64,000 nt of DNA from Phascolomyces articulosus (GCA_025677815.1 JAIXMP010000070.1:42712-106711); one strand, 5' to 3'. Numbered from the stretch's first letter, positions 36,365 through 51,000 are shown. A program made the numbers and translations. Notes: generated from the letters alone by a model not told the origin.

Positions 36365-39300
36365 TTATTATTTTTGAACCAAGTTCTTTATCTTTTCTTC
36401 TTTCCCCCCCAACATTCATCACTTTGTTTTTTTTTTGCCCCATTTCAATCAATTCATTTTCACTCACACACACACACATATTTCACATTCAAAACAAAAC
36501 ACATAAAAAAAAGGGATTCTAATCCCCACTTGTACAAAAGAAACCTTAATTAATATAATAATAATAATAATAATATAATCTTATTATTGTTTGTTTGTGA
36601 GGATATCAAACTTTATATTTTCGTTGTGAAATTGATGGATTGAAATATTTTGTAGTTGATGTTCTCCCTCGTTCTAATTTTTACAAAGGAGGTGAATACT
36701 ATGTGGGAATTTAAGCATTAAATGACGCAATATATATATATATATATATATATACTGGGGTGATGATGGGGAGAGGACAAAGGGAGAAAGTTTTTTGGCT
36801 TTGTAGATTTATGATAGATATAGATATACATAGATATAACAGGTTTTTTTTTGTAGATATAAAGAATTTAGTGAAGAATACTCATTTCAAGTATTTGACT
36901 TCTTTTTTCAATATCATGAAGAAGTAAAAAAAGGGCGTATACATTTTAATAAATATTGACAAAATATTCAAGAGAAAGTTTACGCCTTTATTATTTTGTT
37001 TGGTTCCACATTCATTTTTTCTATTAGCGATTGATAAAAAAGACTATATATAACGAGAAGAAGGGCAATACACTTTTGAAGGATTTAAACTTTAAATGTA
37101 TTTAAACTTGTTCTTCTTTTACGCGCGCGCTCTCTCTCTCTCTCTTTCTCTTTCTTCTTTTTACAACATTAGGAAAAAAAGTCACCGGGACAAGCTGTCC
37201 GTGCTTTGATGCCATTCCATATTTAAATTATTTTGTAATACTTTTATTCTTTTCTGTACAACTACAAATACTACTGCTACAACTTGCATTTTTTAAACGG
37301 ATAATTATTTTTTTATTACATCATTCTTTCTTATTATTAAAAGAAAACCTCACACCACTTTTTTTTTATATATTTATATCTTCCATGTTTTGTCATGGTG
37401 AGAAATGAAAGCATATTAAAAGATGGCTGTGTGAGTGAGTGAGTCTATATAAATATTTAATATTGTTCGAAAGAGATAACCATGAAGGTTGTATGTGAAG
37501 TTGTTGTTATATAACTATTATACCGGTGCAACATTAATAATAATAATTCATGTCCTTCCTCCCCCCCCAAAAAAAAAGAGCAAAATGTAATACCTGCTTC
37601 TTTTCTATTATAAAAAAAAGCTGTCTTTAATGGTGGCTTCTCCTTGAATATAATTTTAGAATGATGAATAATTCACTGTATATAATCTCATGATACTCAC
37701 ATTAACATGTAATTTTACTAAAACAGATATCTCTTTTTTTAGAATAAAAAAAGGAAGTACCAAAAAGTTGGATCATAGTATACGTTTATCACTAAAAATA
37801 ACCTCATCATGATTTTTATTTTATTGAGTAATGCAAAGACATGTTACGAATTGTCGATCTTGTGTATTTTTATAAGAAAGAATGTCTGGATGCAAGGTAT
37901 GTTGTATAACAGAACATGCTCTATTTTCGATGATTATCTCATTCCTTTTTGATGACCCTAAGTAATAAGACAAAATAAGAATATATATATAAACAAAACA
38001 TTGGGAACAGCTTTCGTTTTCTCCTTAAAAAACGCCATCCTACTACTACTACTACTACTACAAATAAACAAAAAAAAATCCTTCTCGTTTCTCACAAACC
38101 TCCCTTCCATCTTTTTACTGTCAAATTTCATATTATTCTATACTGCTTTTGCTGCTTATTGCTGCAGGTCAATGACAAATTATTTAATAATTATATTTTA
38201 TTACATTTGTTCCATGTTTGTCATTGCTTAATTTGAAAATATCGACTTTATTTTCTTATCCTTAATAAGCATCTCCAAATCCATGGATCGTCCGTCGTAG
38301 GAGGTGATGCCAAGTCTTTTTTTTTTTGTTTCCCTGGTTTTTACATCTAAAATAGGACATTCCCATTGATTCATGATGTTATCATCTTACAATCGAAATA
38401 GCATGCATAACAATGTATAGAATTTTATAACACACACACCAGGTCTCTTTGTCAATTAAGAAATAACCAACAAATATAGAAAACTACACATGAAAAATAA
38501 ACACGGCAATGTAAAATATGGGTAAGTTCGTTCAGGTGATAAAAGAAAAAAAAAAGACTCGGAAACCGGCTTACCGACAAACAACAATACCATTCCTTCA
38601 CATGATGCTGACGACGATGATGATGGGCGTATTGTTGTTGTTGTTGTTGTTTCAATAATATGAAAAAAAATACAGCAGCCTGGGTCACTTTATAACACAA
38701 CAATAACATCATTATTGATCGAGAATATTTTTTTTATGAACTCATGAAAACGTTAGTTATCGATGGATTGGGGGAGGGGAACGGTATAAATTCTCGGGAC
38801 TGGCCCGAATAAGGTAGTTTTTCTCATTAAGTTTACTGGGTATCATTATTATCAGCCATTTCTATCACTGATATACCTCTAATAATAACAAGCAAGATAA
38901 AATAAATTATACAGCAATAGGATTAAATGTCTTGTGTAGATGATAGAACGTAATTTAGCTATGGTAAAATAAGCTTTTAAGATGTTAAATGCTACGGAGG
39001 ATAATGATGTATCTGCAGCAATTAAAAAAAAATTATGCTGCTCAAAAAAAAAGTGCTTTACTGTGTGACACGGTGCGCATCGCCCAAGGCATTGGAACAT
39101 ATATATATATTCCCTGGGGCAACCCGTCTTTTTTTTTTTTTACACACAACAACAAAGCTGTCTGTGCACATGTGACATCAGTAAAGAAATGTATATATAT
39201 ATATATTCTCTCAATAAGTAATGGTATATTAAAAAAATGAATGCAAAGAAAGGGTTAAATATGCATTCATGCTATGATAATAATAGACGACAAAAGAAGA

Positions 39301-40815
39301 TGAAGATCATTTGTTTATCATATTTATTTTATTTGTCAAGTAATAGAAACAACCAGATGTGTTCTTGATTGCATAAGATGATAACTTCTAACTGCTACTA
39401 CTTTGTTTAGTTATTATTTATTATGAATTGACATAAGTTATTAAATATAGAGAACAACGACAAAAATAATAAATAAATGTGTGTTGTTTAAAGTATTTGT
39501 TTCATCACTATACGTAAAAATAGATAATAAGCTCATGTAGAGAGAGAATCAACAACAACAAACGTTCTCGTTACGTTATTATAAAATGCTAACTACTAAA
39601 CGATGTATAAAATAATGTACGTTAATCATTTTTTTCATTTTTTTTAAGTGTTTCATACTATGCACACTTGTCGATAAAAATGGGGTTCTTATAAAAAAAA
39701 ATGCTGCAAATATGTTATAAAAAAATTGTGGCACTTTTTTTTTTTTGGTATAAACACAAACTTAGTACATTACATATCGATTCGCTCGCATCTACCGACA
39801 TCATACATATAATTATTATTGTTATAGAACATATAAATAAATACATAGAAACTTAACTTTTTGATGCAGCACCGGATATTTAGACAGCAACGAAAAAAAA
39901 TAAGCTTAATAATATAATAATTATTAAGACTAGCGTGACGATTATTATTTCTATATATTGATAGTGATACCTCCTTGTTCTATTATCATTCAATAATTAT
40001 TAGGATCATTAATATACCAAATAATAAGGACTACTAAAAGTAGTCTAATGAAATGGATTATTACTCTCATGATGATGGATAGTGGTGACTGATAAACCAC
40101 GTTTGATAGTTTCGAAGTAACTAAGTGAACGATATGAAAAAAAAAAAGTGTGATGATCTACTTTTTTTTTTTGGCTTGGCTTGGCTTATTAACGTAATCA
40201 ATTGAAAAAAAAAAGAAAACCAGTAAATCTCACTAATAGCAACTGTTATTAACGCGGTATGAATAATTAATTCAAGGATAAACAGTAATCGATTATTGAT
40301 AGTTTATTATTAGGTGCCACGCAATCATAATAATAATAGGCCTATTTCCCCCAACAAACTTTACTACGAGAGAATGAACAATTAGTATTGTTATTCTAGT
40401 AAAAAAAAAGAACCAGGTCATTCCTAATATTGATAATAGTTTTTGGTGAACATGTGGATAATAATAAGAAGTTCGGAAATGGGATGCCGCCTGTCAAAAA
40501 AAGTGAGGATAGTTAAAGCCGTATATATATATATAAAAGGGGTTACTCCTTTGCTTCAATCCATTTCATCATGATCAATAATAAGAATCTATAGGTTATA
40601 TAAGTAGATGGTTATAAGAGAGTCAACCTAAGGAATAAAAAGTATGATCTACTCATTCGTATCATCATCATCAAGATAGACATAGTAAATAAGCAGTGAT
40701 GAGTAATAACTTTATAACCGCAACAGTAAAATATCCAAGTTAGATAATAACTCAAATGTATGAGTATGGTGCGTGTTTATGTGATGTATATGTATGTTTC
40801 TAATAACAACATACA

Positions 40816-40849
<34 letters not shown>

Positions 40850-41056
40850 CTCCTCCTACCTTTTCTCTCCCATCTTATATACACTCACACCCCTTAACTC
40901 TCACAAATAATAATCATAATAATATTTTGCCTCTCTTTCACTCTTCTCTTCTCTTCTTTTTCACTTTTCCTTTCTTTTCTCTTTCTTTTTCCTTTCATCC
41001 TCTTTTTATTATTATTTTTTTTTTGTATTCACTCTGGTAGTGTACAAAAAAAAAAT

Positions 41057-41095
<39 letters not shown>

Positions 41096-41134
41096 ACGAC
41101 GACGACGAGGACGACGACCTAAAAAATTATTATT
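36299..41134. other. Gene-poor intergenic region
   Basis: About 4.8 kb between two plus-strand genes with no supported coding sequence. Microsatellites include (TA)n at 36731-36755, (CT)n at 37131-37150 and 40812-40841, and (AC)n(AT)n at 41059-41095 followed by GAC triplets just before the Rap-GAP start. The short ORFs are low complexity. Confidence 0.5.
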
Positions 41135-44100
41135 ATGGAAACAGCAGCAGCAACAGCACCTCCGCCAACAGTAGAAGAATGTTGTGAATGGGTATCTGAC
41201 AATGTCACTTCACTTGAAACCGATGACGATGTTGCCATTGAACTAGATAGTCTTTCCATTCTTGTCAATGCGCTTGACGCGCCTTTAGATAGGATTCAAT
41301 ATCTTCAAGAACGAATAAAAGACTTGAAAAAGTCTCAAAAAGTTACTTTATTAAGTGAAGTGGCAAGTATTACAAAAAAAAATTGGCGGGTTAAAAAAAA
41401 CATGTTTATAAAAAAACTGGGTGGGGGAAGTTGAAGTGCAAAAAGGGACCCAGGTCTATTATGATCAATTTTTCCCATTATTATTAAGATCAATAGATAG
41501 CCAATCTTATTTATATTATTTATTTATTTATATAGATCAAAAGTGCTCAGGAGATATGCAATGAATGCAGGAAATGCATCACCTCTGCACCATCCTATGT
41601 CAATTCATGTTTTATTGATTTCAATTTGGAATTACCAAGAATCTTACCCGTGTCTCATCCTACCAATTATATATCCATGTGGCCGGACCAAATGGATGCA
41701 AGAGCTTATTGGTTTCGTCAATATTTTGTGGGAAAACCTTATATTACATTGATTGGGCGTAGTGAACACCATACCACGCTCAATAACAATCATCATCATA
41801 CCAATGGTAACAATACAAATAGTTGTCAATCAATGATTATTTCTGTCGTTAAGGAACGTGTGGATTCAAAATATCGTTATCGTATTATTTGTCGTGGAAA
41901 ACAGGTATTTATTTCATTTTTTACGATTGGGCGTGATGGATGGATAAGCAATTGTGTATTTGTTTTTTTTCTATTATGAACGAAAAAAAAAACCTGTTTC
42001 TAATAACGGGCATCATTAATATATAGATGCATAGTCTTCGTCATGTTGTTCAAGAATCCATTGCTAAAGAAATTGAATCCAGTCTTGAAATCCATGATCA
42101 AGGTTATTTTTTAGATACCCATTCTTCTCATCCAGATCAACAGCAACAGCAACAAAGACGTACAGGATCATCCTCTGGATCGTCTCAACCACGAAGACGT
42201 CCTCTACGTAGTATTTCATCTGCCATTATTCATAACAACAGTAATAATAATAACAACAATACAAATAACAGTAATGGTAACAACAACAGCAGCAATGCAA
42301 TGATGATTCAAAATTCAGAGACTCGACTGTTTCGAGCAGCGGTACGATCCATTTATCCTGATATAGATTTACGTACATTCCGTGAATTATCAGCTGAGGC
42401 AACCATTTTATCCGGATTAGAAAAAGATATTTTACGATTTGATGAAATGGAAATACCTAAATGTTACAAGTTTGGTGTGCTTTCTGTCAGAGATGGACAA
42501 ACGACAGAAGAAGAATGGTTTGCTAATTCCAATGTATCTGAACCGCTGGAACGGTTTCTTCATATCATTGGCAGGCCCATTGAATTAGAAGGGTATAAAG
42601 GATATACAGCTGGTCTGGATACAAGATGTAAGTTTTTTCCTCTAGCTATTGGTATTGGGAAGGAGAGAGAGAGAGTCATGGAAAACATTGAGATTAATAT
42701 TTGTAATTTTTTTTTCTTTAGCTGGAGAATCTGGAAAATTCTCTTATGCAACTTCATGGCGTGATTATGAAATCATGTTCCATGTTGCTCCTCTTATGCC
42801 TTGCAGAGAAAATGATAAACAACAAGTACATCGAAAACGCTATATTGGTAATGGTAAGTACTACTCTTGAAAAGAAGTCAAATAAAGATAGAATGGTGGT
42901 TTTTTTTTTATTTTACTCATTGGACAATATGGGTTATTGAATGGATGGATATGTAGATATTGTGTGTATTGTGTTTATAGAAGGAAATGACTCTCAATTT
43001 GATCCGGATATCATTCGTTCCCAATTCCTTCATGTTTATATTTTGGTGCATCCTGAAATCGTGGATGGGAAACAAGCATGGCGAATTCAAGTCATGAATA
43101 AAAAGAACGTTTCTGAATATTCTCCATTAATTCCAAGTCCATCCATTTTATTGGATGAAGATGAACTACGTGGTTTTCTATTACTTAAAAGTAAGTCATC
43201 TTGTGAGAAAAGTGAAAAAAAAGGTGGGGGGATATCTTATTCATGACACGTAGAGTGGGGGAAAGGGAAGAGATGGAAAGGATCATAAACATACATATAT
43301 AAAGGAAACATGTTTATCTCATAAATAAAAACAATTTTGTAGTGATTAATGCTGAAAACGCTGCTCTTAAATGTGACAGTTTCACTATCCCAAATAGTAA
43401 AGCACGCGCTGGTGTTTTGAAAGCACTGAGTGAAACAGGTTTACGGTTTACATATACAGCAGGTACCCCACCTCGACATCATCATCATTATTATGATAAT
43501 AGTGATCGTATGATGAGTGATCGACCTAAATCAGCAGGAGCACAACGTATTTCCCGAGGAAGTATGCGTAGTCTTCGCACTGCTTTGACCGATAGTAATC
43601 ATCATCCACGCTCCATGACACCGGATGCGCCACCTGTACCAGCCACATCAAGATCGAGTATGTTACGCGATTGGAAGAATTTGACACGACGAAGGAGTAG
43701 TGGCGGTCAATCACCTATTGATAATCATAGTACTAGTGGTAGTAGTCGAGGACCATCACCCCTATTAACGCACCGGCCGATTTTGTTGGATGATACAGAA
43801 GGTAAAATAAAATTACTGGTTCTTCTTATTCTCGTGCGTGTCATTTTTATTTATTTATTTTGATAAACTATGATGGGAGATAAAAATATTGATAAACAAT
43901 TTACATTTATTTCTATTGATTTATTAGTCAATCATCATCCTATTAACAATATCAACAACAATAACTCTATCACCGTGACAACAACAGATAATAATCAATC
44001 ATTATTATTAGTAGAAGAAAAAACAACCACCTTTCGTAACAACAATCATCTTAATGGCCATCAAAATAACCATAGTAATCATAGTATTCATAGCATTAAT

Positions 44101-44484
44101 GACAACAACAACAATAACAATAACAACGAAAATATTAATACCGATAGTAATCATCCTCATCATAATAATAATACCAAAAGTCGATTTTCTCGATCATTAT
44201 CCAATGACCCATTATTACTTCCACCTTCCTCTTCAACATCACAAAAACAAAAACCACATTCTTATCAACCGACAAGACCTCCTTCCTCTCAAGGAAGTAT
44301 CCGATCCAAAGCACAAAATTTAGTGACAAGTGTGATTGGAAGAAGAAATAGTCATCATCAACAACAGCAACAACAAATAAGAGCAGCCACGGCTACAACA
44401 GGAGGATTGATCCGATCCAAAACGTTCATGATGGATCATGCAGGGAAATTGATCCAAGGGGCTGATCGCCACGAGAAGTTATAA
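41135..44484 (+). CDS. Rap-GAP domain protein, 859 aa
   Basis: GTPase-activating protein of the Rap1GAP family, expected to act on a Rap/Rsr1-like GTPase. Exons 41135-41362, 41536-41904, 42027-42627, 42722-42853, 42957-43190, 43343-43801 and 43928-44484 keep phase. The catalytic domain spans about residues 310-520: KFGVLSVRDGQTTEEEWFAN, GYKGYTAGLDT, YEIMFHVAPLMP and RKRYIGNDIVCIVF. Asn443 in IGND is the expected 'Asn thumb'. That block is recovered only by placing the exon 5 acceptor at 42955-42956; a nearer AG would delete it. Exon 2 (LPRILPVSHPTNYISMWPDQ) is an N-terminal conserved part. Residues about 555-859 are disordered, Ser/Asn/His-rich. Intron 1 best fits a GC-AG pair (GTG|GCAAGT). 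Converges with the G-alpha gene. Confidence 0.9.
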
Positions 44485-45095
44485 ATCCGAATGACCCCAT
44501 ATGGTGAAGATCGTCGTTTTGTATTCCATTTCATCTAAAACTATTAGTGCACAACATATAACACCGCGCACCTACCCCACTTACCCACTATCACTACTTT
44601 TACCACTTCACTTACAACTACTACTATTATACTATACTACACAACAACACACACACACACAAGTTTTTTTTTTAACTCAATTGGTTGATTATTATAGTTA
44701 TTGAACATTATGTTCTCTTTCCCATTTTATATTAATAAGTAAATTATAATAATAATTATACACTTCTCTCTTTCCCTCCATCCATCCTTCCAAACCCAAA
44801 CCTCTTTCTACCTTTACTATCCTATTTTCAAAAACAATAATTTTTTTTGAAATAAAAGAAAATCCTTTAGTTTAAAACTTTTTTGTACAAGCATGTAAAA
44901 GTAAAAAAAAAATAATAATAAGAAATAAGAAAAAAAGCGTGGGTGTGACAGAGATAAGTGACAGGGTTATATAAGTGAGTATGTGTTGTGCTGTGTGATG
45001 TTGTAACACAAAACCAAAATAAAATAAAAAAAAAAGAGAGAGCAGTAAGGATGATAAATAAGGATAAAGGAAAACACGAAACAAACACTGAGCAA

Positions 45096-45134
<39 letters not shown>

Positions 45135-45778
45135 GAAAAAAAAAAGGTAATAATATTTTTTTTAGAAAAAAAAAAGCGTATACAAAAAAAAAGAGATTAT
45201 GGGCAAGATATAAAAAAAGGGTGTACAAAAAAAAAAGAGAAAGAGAGAGAGAGAGAGAGATCTTACGAGTCCTTTCCGTTTTGTGGACCTTACCAAATAG
45301 TTGGGTTTTTTTTATATAGAAAAAGAAATGTAATAATAATAATAATAAGAAAATGTTATTGCTGTGTGTTGTAAGTTGTGGGGGTGGGAGGAGGATGGAT
45401 TTGATATATGAAGAAAAAAAAAGAAAGAGATGCTAAAAAAGTGAATAATAAAAAATAATAAAAGTAGTAATATAAAGAATATATAAAAGAAAATAATAAA
45501 AAATGGAATGTAAAAAAAAAAGGTTTGCTTGGTTTGATCATGGCGTGTTTATCGTAAAAAGTAAAAGGTGGTTGATGATAGGTTTGGATGAAGAATCCTT
45601 TTTTTTTCTCTTTTCTCCATGTTGCTGCTACGAATGTTGATGTTTGTTTTTCCTTTTCTCTTTTCTTATCATCCTTGATCGAACATGTGTGTCTTTCTTT
45701 TTTTTCATTTTGGAATTGTTGTTTTTTGTAAAGGTGGTGAAGATGGAATGTAGTGTTAGGGATGTGTGTGCGTGTTTT
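44485..45778. other. Convergent 3' intergenic region
   Basis: Lies between the stops of the convergent Rap-GAP and G-alpha genes. Simple sequence dominates: CA/CTA-rich 44560-44660, (AAT)n 45094-45131, GA-rich 45239-45260. No coding evidence. Confidence 0.6.
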
Positions 45779-47058
45779 TTACAGTAAGCCTTCCTTGGCC
45801 AAGTTTTCATGCATAATGATATTATTCACAGCATTCATGACGAATTTGATCTGTTTCGTTTCTGTAGCGCAAGTAAAATGAGTGTAAATTTGTTTTGTAT
45901 CTGCTCGCGTATTCAAAGAGACGAATTTCTGAAGAAGGTATTGACATGCAGCATCGTATCGATCGCCTCCCTTGTAATCATCAAAATAATTGGATAACGG
46001 TGAACGAGGTAATTTCTCGGCAAACAAATCAATTTTGTTTAAAAACAAAATAATCGATGTTTTGATAAACCATCGAGAATTACAAATGGAATCAAACAAA
46101 GTCAAGGATTCTTGAAGTCGATTGACTGAAGCATCTTCAAATAAGACTTGATCGTATTCGGAAATGGCCACCAAGAATAATAAGGTGGTGACATTTTCGA
46201 AACAATGAATCCATTTCTTACGTTCGGATCGTTGTCCTCCTACATCTACCATACGATAGGTTAAATCCCCAATTGCAAATGTGGTTTCTGTAATACCCGT
46301 GGATTTGACACGACTTCTTAATACATCTTGATCACTTGGAATATAATGAGGTTGTCCAATACGTAAAATGGAATCAAAGTAACTAAGAGCGAAAAATAGA
46401 TCAATTTTTCATGATTCTCTCACACACTCAATTGGATATATACTTATCAACAACAAAAAAAAAGTGATACTTACTATCGTGCAGAGTCATTCAATTGAAA
46501 TTCATTAGCTCGGTCCACACAATCACGTACAGCATGGTCATCCCACAAAGTAGCAATAGCTTCCACAAGTTCATGTCCCAAATAATCCACTTGAGGTGGC
46601 GCTTCCAAGACAAGTCGTCGATGGATTTCATTTTCTGGGTTACGAAATGCAATACCCAGTTCGTGCATGGCTTCCATCGTGACCCGCATCGATTGGATTG
46701 TATTACTGAAAATAACTTCTTTGAAACTTTCTCGTTCTTCAGGTGTATAGCCACCATCATGAATCAATTTCATTTGTTTTAAAATGGTTGATTTGCCTGA
46801 TTCACCAGCACCTAGAAATAGATCATTATTTTTTTTTAGTTTAAAAAATTGACAGAAATCAATCAATCCCAAATTTATAAAAAATTTTCTTGGATAAAAA
46901 AAAAATGATATGATTTTTTTTTTTTTTTTTTTGAAATTACCTAGCAATAACATTTTTATTTCCATCTTCATATTGGCACGATCGCGCTTAATTTGCGCTT
47001 CGATCTCCTGGTTACGTTGTTTTTCTTCCACACGTTCAGCAGATTGACAGCAGCCCAT
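45779..47058 (-). CDS. Heterotrimeric G-protein alpha subunit, 352 aa
   Basis: Couples seven-helix receptors to downstream effectors at the plasma membrane. Exons 47058-46941, 46811-46475 and 46382-45779 keep phase. MGCCQSAE gives an N-myristoylation Gly2 with palmitoylation Cys3/Cys4. Nucleotide-binding boxes are complete: GAGESGKST (P-loop, split by intron 1), RSRVKSTGITE (catalytic Arg), DVGGQRSERKKW (switch II, catalytic Gln), FLNKIDLF and TCATETKQI. The length of 352 aa is typical. The C-terminus ends AKEGLL and lacks the Cys at position -4 that pertussis toxin modifies in Gi-type subunits. Mucoralean fungi have several G-alpha paralogues, so a Gpa number is not assigned. All catalytic residues are intact. 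Confidence 0.97.
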
Positions 47059-48028
47059 GATGATATATATGTGGATCGGTTTTATATATAGAAAGAGAGA
47101 GGTGTGTCTGTGTATACAAAGTTGATATTATATATATATATATATATGTTCAATATATATATAATATATAAATATAAATGAGATTTTTCGATTAAGATAA
47201 GTTGTATATATAAATTAGATAACGTTTTCAAAGGTGATTGTTGTAAAAAAAAAAAAACGTAAGAAACGGTTTCGTGTATTGTTTAGGATGGCGTTATTGT
47301 TTTTTTTTGGGTATCGATTCTTTTTTTAGTTGTGTTGGGTTAAACGGTTGTTGTTATGCTTATTTGTTTGTTGTTGTTAGGAATGATGGATGGAATATTG
47401 ATTATTTCGATACGTTGGTGAATAATATACTACTTTAATGTATGAGATAGGATATGTATAATATATTAATAAAAAAAAAAGTGGTTGTTTTTGTGGTTTC
47501 AGGTATATGCAAAAAAAGGGGAAAAGAAAAGAAGAAGAAAAAAAGAAGAAAAGAAAAAAAAAGATGGGGGATTGAAAAAAAAAGTGAGAAAAAGAGAAGA
47601 AAGGTGGGAAAAGATAGGAAGGAGACACAAAAAAAATATTCGGGCCCAAATACATCACAAACACACACATTCATTCACATCCAACAACATGTTAAACTAA
47701 ATAACTTTATTAACATCATCTATATCATCTATTAAGTAAGAAATATTCTATATAACCCATACAATTGGGATTATTACTATTATTACAGTAATAAGAATCA
47801 TTATCATCATCATAATTTGAATAAGAAAAATAGGATTTATAAAGATGGAGTAACAAGTTTGATTGCGGTCAAACAGGTTTCCAACTCCATTTGGTAGGAA
47901 ACACCATTACACAAACAACAACACCATAATAATCATCATATTGTTCTATAATAAACGTATTTATATACTATTAGATATATATTTTGTTAACATGAGGAAT
48001 CTTTTTATCCTAATGGAATCATAATAGA
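47059..48028. other. G-alpha promoter region and 3' flank of the Vrl1-like gene
   Basis: Tandem minus-strand genes are separated by about 970 bp. It holds (TA)n at 47128-47146, a purine-rich stretch (47517-47640, AAAAGAAG-type) that is a long polypyrimidine tract on the coding strand, as often seen ahead of fungal genes, and no ORF with coding character. Confidence 0.5.
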
Positions 48029-51000
48029 CTAAAAAGATGTTGTTGCTAATCTTTGTTTTGTTTCTTCAAGCCATAATAATTTTAACTTTTCTTTCTCAAG
48101 TTGTCTTTTCACCATTCGTCGTATCCTATTCTTCAATTCGTCGGGGTGTACACGTTGAAAATGGGCCATTTCATCGCTAATCATTTGATGTGATTGGATA
48201 ATTTGACTTCCCACTCGCGCGAGTTTTTGGAGTGTCTTTTTTTTATTATTATGTTATATAAAAGATTCAGTCTCCACTTTAAAAAACTTCTTGATTGAAT
48301 CATCATCATCATCCTCACACTTATTATCTTGACTCCACTCCCCCAATTTCTTGGTTTTATAATTATTATAATACAAAATAGCCAAGCCAGAGATCGACTT
48401 CCCAAAAAATCAATTAAAAATTATTCTTACCTTAACTACTTGGTCTTTACTTTGTTCAATATGGCGTCGTTGATCTTGAGTTGAAAATACTTCATTCCAT
48501 GTTTTAGCTCGTCTTAAACTTTCTCGTTGTTGTTCTAATTGAGTTCGGAGTTCATGCCGTTGTGTTAGGAGATAGAGAGGTCCCTGCAGTGCCGTCTGTG
48601 AAAAAATATATATAAATATATGAAACTTTAATCATCATCATCGTACATCTTTTCTTTTTTCTCCTATTTTTTTTTTTTTCAAATACAACACTTTACCAAA
48701 ATCCCATCTGTTATATCATGCATGTTTTGAATTATATGGCTAAATTCTTCCCACATGGAAATGGTACCAAACTATATTATCATTGATATATAAGAAAACA
48801 CATTTATTATTGATATACCAAAAAAAAAAAAGGATTGGGCGGCGATACATCAAAAAATGGAATTGATCGGCAATGAATTTTTTAGACCAATATAATAATA
48901 TATCACACTCAAATCCCAATTCCATCACACATATATACAACTTCTCTCTTCCACAACATATATATTACATATATATATATATATATTCCCATTTTCCTCA
49001 TCATTTCCATTGCTAATCATAGATACACCCTAATCCGAGAAGAGGATATAGATTCTTTCTCTCCCCCAAAAAAATAAGATGCATAATAGAAAAACACTTA
49101 CTGCTGTATCACATGTTGTCCTTGCACAGACTTTGATCGCCACCGTTGTTGTTGTTCTTGTTATTGTAGATGATACTTGTAACCTCTGAGCCACCTCCTG
49201 CATCCTTTGCTCTAATACTAATAATAATGATTCATTGTTTATAAAGATGATAGGGTCGCTTAGTAAAAAAAAAAAAACTAAAGCAAAAGGATTCCTTATG
49301 ATTCTTTTTTACTATCATACCTTGACGACATTTTGTAACACTTCGAGAAGTTTTTACAACACCTAATAATGCATCACGTAAAGGTTCTATCGTGGTCTGT
49401 GCAAATGTAAAAAAATATTCCTTGTCATCACTACCACCAAGATCCGTTTCAGAGGGATAGTCATCACATATCTTTTCAATCATAAGATGTCTTCGCGCTA
49501 AAGAGGCATGAACAATATCTTCTCTCTATATAATCAAAATCCAATTATTCATCCTATTTTGTACGTTGAATTCATTGCTGTTTTTGCGACGTATGCATCA
49601 TCTTTGTTTGTTTGTATATTTTTATATTTATAGAAATAAACTTTTACCGTAAGTTCAGGAGATCGTACAAAAATACGAATTAATTCATGATGTCGTAAAA
49701 TGGGATGTTGGTAAAGATAATCCATAAATCGAATTAATCGACCTAAAGCTTCTTCTAGAACATGCATTGGTGGTTGTGGATCATACACCAATGGTAGAAT
49801 CTTTTCTGGATCAAAAATATGTCGAAGTGTAGGTAAAAATACTTCAGGAAATTCATGTAATATATCTTTTCGAAGTAACTTGAAATCTTCCAAAGGTCGT
49901 TTTACAGTTCTTGTTTCTATTCCTGAGGAGGATGCCTTTTTTTGTTTACTACTATTTAGACTCTTATTCCTCCATTCCCACATGTACATTCTTCTTCTTC
50001 CTCCTTTCCTCTCCCCCCATATGCTGAGCAAATAAAATAAAATAAAATAAAATAAAGATATATTATAAAACACTTACTACTTCAGGATGAGGTCCACTTT
50101 GTATAATATAATAAACCTCTTTTTTATTACTATCTATGGTGATAGCTCGTGTGACGACCCATTTATAATCACACGCATCTACACCTTTTTTAACTTGAAG
50201 TGCGATGTCTTTTTTTTTCGATGGTTATGATTATTCATTTGTATATACATAAATAAATAAATAAAGAATAAATATATTTTTTTAGTTGCAAGTCCATCTA
50301 CCACTTACGCATCCAATATGTTGTTTTTTTCCCTTTCTTACCATCTAATATTGCCAAGATGGATGGATCTTGACACACATGACTTGGTCTAGCCCCTCGG
50401 AAATTAAGAACATCCATCTGTGCACCCGCATCAAACACCAAACTTTGTATAAAAGCCGAGGTGGAAGCAACACTTCTTTTGTTATTCATGACAGCCAAGT
50501 GAAATGGTGTATTGCCTTCTATAGAATCACGCACATTGGCCAATTTTTGGAATACACGCATGATGTTTTGTAGAATATCAGTGTTGTCTTGTTCATGTTT
50601 CATAGGTTGGATCATAGTGCCGTCATCACCATTATCATCCAAGAGTGGTTTCTTGGAAAATGGGATAGGTCCTTCATACATGGCAAGTAAATGAAGACAC
50701 GTTCTTCCATTGGTATCATAATCATAAATCCGTTCCTTTGGTTTCGTTGGGACAGTAATAGGATCGTTGTTGTTACGGTTGATATACTGAATATAAGCAT
50801 CAAGCATGTGAATGCGTGCTTTGGCGGACCAGGCCAATAATGGTGTACGACCCTGACGGTCCCGGATATCAAGTACCGAACAATTAGCCTTTTGTCTTTG
50901 ATCATCGCCATTTAAATATTTTTCAAGTACTTTTGGATCTTGACATTGATGTAAAAACGTTTCTCCTTGATTGTTTTGCCATTGAAACACGTCGTCGTCC

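Noticed and set aside
44872..45228. Minus-strand ORF of Phe/Tyr/Leu-rich composition
   Set aside because: Translation of AAT and poly-A repeats in the 3' intergenic region; low complexity only.
46495..46782. 95-codon plus-strand ORF inside the G-alpha gene
   Set aside because: Antisense shadow of G-alpha exon 2.
47454..47735. Lys/Arg-rich plus-strand ORF
   Set aside because: Purine-tract translation in the G-alpha upstream region with no coding signature.
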